A DNA stretch of 64,000 nucleotides, from assembly GCF_010728725.1 (NCBI RefSeq), contig NZ_AP022606.1, forward strand, positions 930,001 to 994,000. The letters run 5' to 3'. A model generated the notes under the pieces. That model ran no database searches. It saw nothing but the letters and a program-made list of their open reading frames with translations, and had not been told where the DNA came from. Source of the stretch: Mycobacterium branderi. Lineage in GTDB: Bacteria; Actinomycetota; Actinomycetes; Mycobacteriales; Mycobacteriaceae. Below, in pieces: positions 56,765-64,000 of the stretch; the stretch's first letter is position 1, and the number at the start of each line of letters is the position of its first letter. The position numbers were made by a program, and so were the translations under genes.

Positions 56765-57436
56765 GTGCACGAACCCCATGCCAGGCTGGCCAGCGCCAGG
56801 CTCTACCTGTGCACCGACGCCCGCCGTGAGCGTGGTGATCTGGCCGAGTTCGCCGAGGCGGCGCTGGCCGGCGGCGTGGACGTCATCCAGCTGCGCGACA
56901 AGGGCTCTACCGGGGAGCGCCGATTTGGGCCGTTGGAGGCCCGCGACGAGCTGGCGGCGCTCGAGGTGCTCGCCGACGCCGCCCGCCGGCACGGGGCGTT
57001 GGTCGCCGTCAACGACCGCGCCGACATCGCCCGCGCGGCCGGTGCCGACGTGCTGCACCTGGGACAGAACGACCTTCCGCTGCGGGTGGCGCGCGAGATC
57101 GTCGCACCGGCAACCCTGATCGGCCGCTCCACCCACGACACCGACCAGGTCACCGACGCCCTGACCGAGGACGTCGACTACTTCTGCGTCGGGCCGTGCT
57201 GGCCCACCCCGACCAAACCCGGCCGACCGGCGCCGGGCCTGCCGCTGGTCCAGGCGGCCGCCGCGACGGCGACCGGCAAACCCTGGTTCGCCATCGGCGG
57301 CATCGACGCCGACCGGCTGCCCGAAGTGCTGGCCGCAGGGGCTCGCCGGGTCGTGGTGGTGCGGGCAATCACCGCGGCCGAGGACCCGCGCGCGGCCGCC
57401 GAGCGGCTCAGTTCGGCGCTGGCAGCAGCGAGCTGA
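56765..57436 (+). CDS. thiE: Thiamine-phosphate synthase ThiE
   Basis: This 223-residue TIM-barrel enzyme joins HMP-PP with the thiazole phosphate. It has [11 protein letters not shown] (about 40-50), [20 protein letters not shown] (about 80-99, in part), STHDTDQ and the phosphate-binding [13 protein letters not shown] 56765 is preceded by TAGCGT about 6 nt upstream, suggesting a leaderless transcript. It is not behind a riboswitch of its own. It is divergent from thiO and its 3' end overlaps mutT3 by 29 bp. Confidence 0.94.
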   Translation: MHEPHARLASARLYLCTDARRERGDLAEFAEAALAGGVDVIQLRDKGSTGERRFGPLEARDELAALEVLADAARRHGALVAVNDRADIARAAGADVLHLGQNDLPLRVAREIVAPATLIGRSTHDTDQVTDALTEDVDYFCVGPCWPTPTKPGRPAPGLPLVQAAAATATGKPWFAIGGIDADRLPEVLAAGARRVVVVRAITAAEDPRAAAERLSSALAAAS

Positions 57437-58082
57437 TCCGGCTGGAAAGCTGCGACGGCGCCTGATCCGGGCCGCCCGCGGTGCACCACAGGAACACCCC
57501 CGCCTCGATCTCGACCGTGCGCGGCAGGTGACGGCGCCGCTCGTCGCCCGGGCCCAATGGCACCGTCGCCGGCGCGGCGCGCAGCCGCTGCCAGCTGGCG
57601 GCGAACCCGGGATGCAGCGGCAGGTCGGCCACCTCGTCCTCGTCGACCCAGCGCAGCTCGGCGCTTTCCCGGTTGGGCACGGTAGGCAGCAGCTCGCCGG
57701 CGTCGGCGACGACGGTGGTGTAGGTCCAGTCGGTGCCGCTCGCCGTCGCGGTGATCACCGTCGCGCGCACCGACAGCTGCTCGCCCGTCAGCCCGGCCTC
57801 CTCGAGCGCTTCGCGCACGGCGGCCTGCTCGGCGGTCTCGTGGCTGTCGCGGGCGCCTCCCGGCAGACCCCACGTGCCGCCCTGATGACTCCACGGCGCG
57901 CGGTGTTGCAGCAACACTGCGGGGCTGCCGTCGGCGCGCGGCGCCCGCAAAAGCAGACCCGCCGCGCCGTGCCGGCCCCAGTACGGCACGCCGGTGTCGG
58001 AAATCACCCAGCCGTCGCCGTCGCCGCGCACGCGTTCAGGATAAGCAGCCCAACCCCGGTGACTCGGCGATGCTCCCCGCAT
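57408..58082 (-). CDS. mutT3: MutT3-type Nudix hydrolase
   Basis: This 224-residue Nudix protein has a complete box [20 protein letters not shown]...EEAG (about 75-98), with the catalytic REALEE metal-binding glutamates. It is expected to hydrolyse oxidised nucleotides such as 8-oxo-dGTP, preventing mutation. It matches M. tuberculosis MutT3 in position and size. A 74-bp divergent region separates it from glnX. Confidence 0.92.
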   Translation of the reverse strand: MRGASPSHRGWAAYPERVRGDGDGWVISDTGVPYWGRHGAAGLLLRAPRADGSPAVLLQHRAPWSHQGGTWGLPGGARDSHETAEQAAVREALEEAGLTGEQLSVRATVITATASGTDWTYTTVVADAGELLPTVPNRESAELRWVDEDEVADLPLHPGFAASWQRLRAAPATVPLGPGDERRRHLPRTVEIEAGVFLWCTAGGPDQAPSQLSSRISSLLPAPN

Positions 58083-58092
58083 CCCGAAAACA

Positions 58093-58118
58093 AACTCTTA
58101 GACTTCGCTTATAGAGTT
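58093..58118. promoter_or_regulatory. Inverted repeat in the mutT3-glnX divergent region
   Basis: Arms AACTCT (58093-58098) and AGAGTT (58113-58118) are complementary around 14 bp. Candidate -10 elements TAGACT (58099-58104) and TAGAGT (58112-58117) for the glnX side lie inside or overlap the repeat. A protein bound here could control both mutT3 and the glnX-glnH-pknG operon. No regulator is identified. Confidence 0.45.
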
Positions 58119-58156
58119 CGTGCGACGCACAGCGAAGAGATGAGGTCCGAACAGAC

Positions 58157-59472
58157 GTGACCGTTGAGTTGGCGCACCCGTCGACCGAGCCACTGGGGTC
58201 GCGGTCGCCAATCGAACCGGCGCACCCGCGTTGGTGGTTCATCTCGACGACCCCCGGCCGCATCCTGTCCATCGGCGTCATCTTGGCGATCCTCGGCGGG
58301 CTCAGCGCGTTTGCCACCTCGACGACGATCAACCAGCGCCAGCAGGCGCTGACTACCGTGCTCAATCACACCGAGCCGCTGTCGTTCGCGGCGGGCCGGC
58401 TCTACACCACGCTGTCGGTGGCCGACGCGGCGGCGGCGACGGCGTTCATCGCCCAGGCCGAGCCGCGGACCGTCCGGCAGCGCTACGAGCAGGCCATCAC
58501 TGACGCCGCGGTCGCGGTCACCCGGGCCTCGAGCGGGCTGACCGACGAGCCGCTGGTGCAGCTGCTGGGCCGGATCAACGCCGAGCTGGCCGTCTACACC
58601 GGGCTGATCGAGATCGCGCGAACCAACAACCGGGCGGGTAACCCGGTCGGCTCGTCATATCTGTCCGAGGCGTCGGCGTTGATGCAGTCGCGAATCCTGC
58701 CCGATGCGCAACAGCTCTACCGCCAGACGTCGGAGCGAGTGGACAGCGAGACAACGGCATCCACTCAAATACCGGCTCCGGTGATCCTCGTGGTCGTCAC
58801 CACCGTGACCTTCGGCGCCTTCGCGCACCGCTGGCTGGCGCGGCGCACCAACCGGCGGATCAACCCCGGTCTCGTCGTGGGCGCGCTGGCGATCCTCATT
58901 ATGGTGGTGTGGGTAGGAACGGCCCTGGCGATTTCCACCTCGGCCAGTCGCAGCGCGAAAAACACTGCGGCAGAATCGTTGAAGACCGTCACCAACCTGT
59001 CGATCACCGCCCAGCAGGCGCGTGCCGACGAGACGTTGTCATTGATCCGGCGCGGGGACGAAGAGGTCCGCCAGCAGTCCTTCTACCAACGCATCGACGC
59101 CATGCACACCCAGCTCGACCAGTACCTGTCCCGCGGTGACGCCGTCGACAAGACCGATTTGCACGACGCCGGCCAGCTGCTGGCCCGCTGGCGCCAGGCC
59201 AACGACCGGATCAACGCCTACATCTCGGTCGGCAACTATCAGGCCGCCACCCAGGTCGCGCTCGGTAACGGTGAAGACGACTCCAGCCCCGCGTTCGACA
59301 AGCTCGACGAGGCGCTGCGCAAGACCATGGAGCAAAGCCGCAACCAGCTGCGCACCGACATCCTCAACGCGCGTCAGGGGCTGTCCGGCGCGACGGTCGG
59401 CGGCGTCGTGCTCAGCCTGGGCGCCGCCATCGCGGTCGCGCTCGGCCTGTGGCCACGACTGAACGAGTACCG

Positions 59473-59476
<4 letters not shown>
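58157..59476 (+). CDS. glnX: Membrane protein GlnX of the GlnH-PknG amino-acid-sensing system
   Basis: This 439-residue protein has membrane helices near 35-55, 209-225, 237-260 and 410-430. Two large helical extracytoplasmic regions between them (about 60-205 and 265-400) resemble chemoreceptor four-helix sensory domains. In M. tuberculosis the homologue (Rv0412c) links the periplasmic binding protein GlnH to the cytosolic kinase PknG in sensing aspartate/glutamate. GTG 58157 starts the frame. Its stop overlaps the glnH start by 4 bp. Confidence 0.9.
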
Positions 59477-62732
<3,256 letters not shown>

Positions 62733-62739
62733 TCTGCGT

Positions 62740-62798
62740 CGAGCGTGCGTGTTTGTGCGCCGACACCAACGTAACGCCCGTACAACTGTGCACGCTCG
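62740..62798. terminator. Inverted repeat after pknG, possible terminator or mycobacterial palindromic unit
   Basis: Arms CGAGCGTGC (62740-62748) and GCACGCTCG (62790-62798) are perfectly complementary around 41 bp. The repeat begins 8 bp after the pknG stop and lies before the DUF1800 gene. I recall the same CGAGCGTGC...GCACGCTCG type of palindrome in many mycobacterial intergenic regions, but no search was possible. There is no T-run, so termination would not be of the classical type. Confidence 0.5.
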
Positions 62799-62860
62799 CG
62801 ACCTCAGGACCTTCAGCGTGTCCTCAGCAAATTTCCAGTTTTGCGGTTCACAGTTGAGTC

Positions 62861-64000
62861 ATGGCGGGCCAATCCGACCGGTGGATTACCACTGCCCGAA
62901 TCCTGCGCCGCGCAGGGTTCGGTGTCAGCGGCCCGACCGTCGACGCTGTCGTCGCGCAAGACTGGCCGACCTACGTTGCGGCGGCACTGAATTCGGACCC
63001 CGACGCCGACCCCGGCGCACGCGCGACGCCGATGCCCACCTTCGCCGTCCCGCGTGCACCCGGCAAGGATGCGACCAAAGAAGCGCGAAAGGCCCACAAT
63101 CGGCAGTTATCCGAGCAGATGTCGGAATTGTCGGCGTGGTGGCTGCGCCGCATGGCATCGGTCGAGCAACCCGTGCACGAGAAGCTGACCTTGCTGTGGC
63201 ACAACCACTTTGCCACCTCCGCCCAGAAGGTCCGCGTTGCCGACTACATGGCGGCGCAGAACCAGAAACTACGGACGCTGAAACTAGGCGACTTCCGGAC
63301 GCTGGCCTATGCGATGCTGACCGACGCGGCGATGCTGCGCTGGCTGGACGGACAGTCCAACACCGCCAAGGCCCCCAACGAAAACCTGGCCCGCGAATTC
63401 ATGGAACTGTTCGCGCTGGGCCACGGCAACGGGTACACCGAGGACGACGTGCGGGCCGGCGCACGGGCGCTGACCGGCTGGGTGATCAAGCCAAGCGGCG
63501 AAACGTCGATGATGCCCAAGCGCCACGACAACACCGCCAAGACAGTGCTCGGCGCCACCGCCGACTTCGATGCGGCCGGGTTCTGCGACACCGTGCTGGC
63601 CCAACCGAAGTCGGCGCAATACGTCGCCGGACGGCTGTGGCAGCAGCTGGCCTCCGATGAGCCGCCATCACACGCAGCCCTGGACCGGGTGGTCGCCGCC
63701 TACGGTCCCGGCCGCGACCTGAAGGCACTGACCGCGGCGATCCTCACCGACGACGAGTTCGTCGGCGCCCGTGCCGCAATCGTCAACACGCCGGTCGAGT
63801 GGCTGATCGGAATGGTCCGGACGCTACGTGTTCCGCTCGACACCCCGAAGCGTCTCAAGACTGTCGACGCGACGCTGAAAGCATTGGGGCAGCGGCCTTT
63901 CTACCCGCCCGACGTGGGCGGCTGGCCGCACGGCCAGGTATGGCTGTCCACCGCCAGCGCCGACGTCCGGTTCCGCGCCGCGAGCAACCTGGCCCGCGCC
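62861..64000 (+). CDS. DUF1800 protein (partial, cut by the window edge)
   Basis: The frame from ATG 62861 runs 380 codons to the right edge without a stop. It shows the DUF1800 pattern: an N-terminal TTARILRRAGFG, LLWHNHFATSAQKVR near 107-121, NENLAREFMELFALGHGNGY near 170-189 in part, and TGWVI. Family members are usually secreted by Tat and encoded next to a DUF1501 gene, which would lie outside this window. No obvious twin-arginine signal is seen at this start; the ARILRR segment may be part of the domain. Function is unknown. Confidence 0.85.
   Translation, partial: MAGQSDRWITTARILRRAGFGVSGPTVDAVVAQDWPTYVAAALNSDPDADPGARATPMPTFAVPRAPGKDATKEARKAHNRQLSEQMSELSAWWLRRMASVEQPVHEKLTLLWHNHFATSAQKVRVADYMAAQNQKLRTLKLGDFRTLAYAMLTDAAMLRWLDGQSNTAKAPNENLAREFMELFALGHGNGYTEDDVRAGARALTGWVIKPSGETSMMPKRHDNTAKTVLGATADFDAAGFCDTVLAQPKSAQYVAGRLWQQLASDEPPSHAALDRVVAAYGPGRDLKALTAAILTDDEFVGARAAIVNTPVEWLIGMVRTLRVPLDTPKRLKTVDATLKALGQRPFYPPDVGGWPHGQVWLSTASADVRFRAASNLARA

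Overview
The window is chromosomal DNA of a Mycobacterium. GC is high throughout, GTG/TTG starts and ATGA/TGATG stop-start overlaps are common, and much of the gene order matches the M. tuberculosis block Rv0436c-Rv0410c read in reverse (compared from memory, not by a search). The conserved backbone is: pssA end, CDC48-like ATPase, Lon-domain protein, carboxylate-amine ligase, sodC, LytR_C protein, DUF3263 protein, def, GNAT, xthA, small membrane protein, ctpH, small protein, thiC-thiD-hydrolase, lpqL, thiG-thiS-thiO, thiE, mutT3, glnX-glnH-pknG. The species cannot be named from this. The mrp antiporter, extra mce operon and absence of lpqM point to a non-tuberculous mycobacterium.

Four accessory blocks interrupt the backbone. 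Block A (about 2.2-13.8 kb) has a TetR/SRPBCC pair, a six-gene Mrp cation/proton antiporter operon (mnhA-B fusion, C, D, E, F, G), a methyltransferase, an MFS carrier, the remains of one 13E12-family HNH gene replaced in its middle by an unknown ORF, and an intact 13E12 gene. Block B (24.8-27.6 kb) is a minus-strand operon: MFS drug-type exporter, PAS-ANTAR regulator, STAS antagonist. Block C (30.9-50.5 kb) has a Baeyer-Villiger-type flavin monooxygenase, a two-domain TetR protein, an MpaB-type oxygenase, a complete mce operon (yrbEA, yrbEB, mceA-F and flanking Mce-associated genes), an MPT64-like secreted protein, a MarR regulator, an F420-type oxidoreductase, a short-chain dehydrogenase with an internal deletion, and a second intact 13E12 gene at the right edge. 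Block D (52.1-53.9 kb) is a MEDS-STAS / MEDS-ATPase pair that looks like a partner-switching module for anti-sigma control.

Thiamine synthesis is split into a plus-strand thiC-thiD operon and a minus-strand thiO-thiS-thiG operon, each behind its own TPP riboswitch, with thiE transcribed separately. The mce operon should build a lipid-import system in the envelope. A MIRU-type repeat encoding a 16-residue peptide links yrbEA to yrbEB. At the right end, glnX-glnH-pknG form a tightly overlapping amino-acid-sensing kinase operon, followed by a DUF1800 gene cut by the window edge.

The points most worth following up are the pseudo-ATPase half fused to CtpH, the 13E12 gene hollowed out by a foreign ORF, the MIRU inside the mce operon, and the two partner-switching modules. 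No tRNA, rRNA, CRISPR array or recognisable insertion-sequence transposase was seen.
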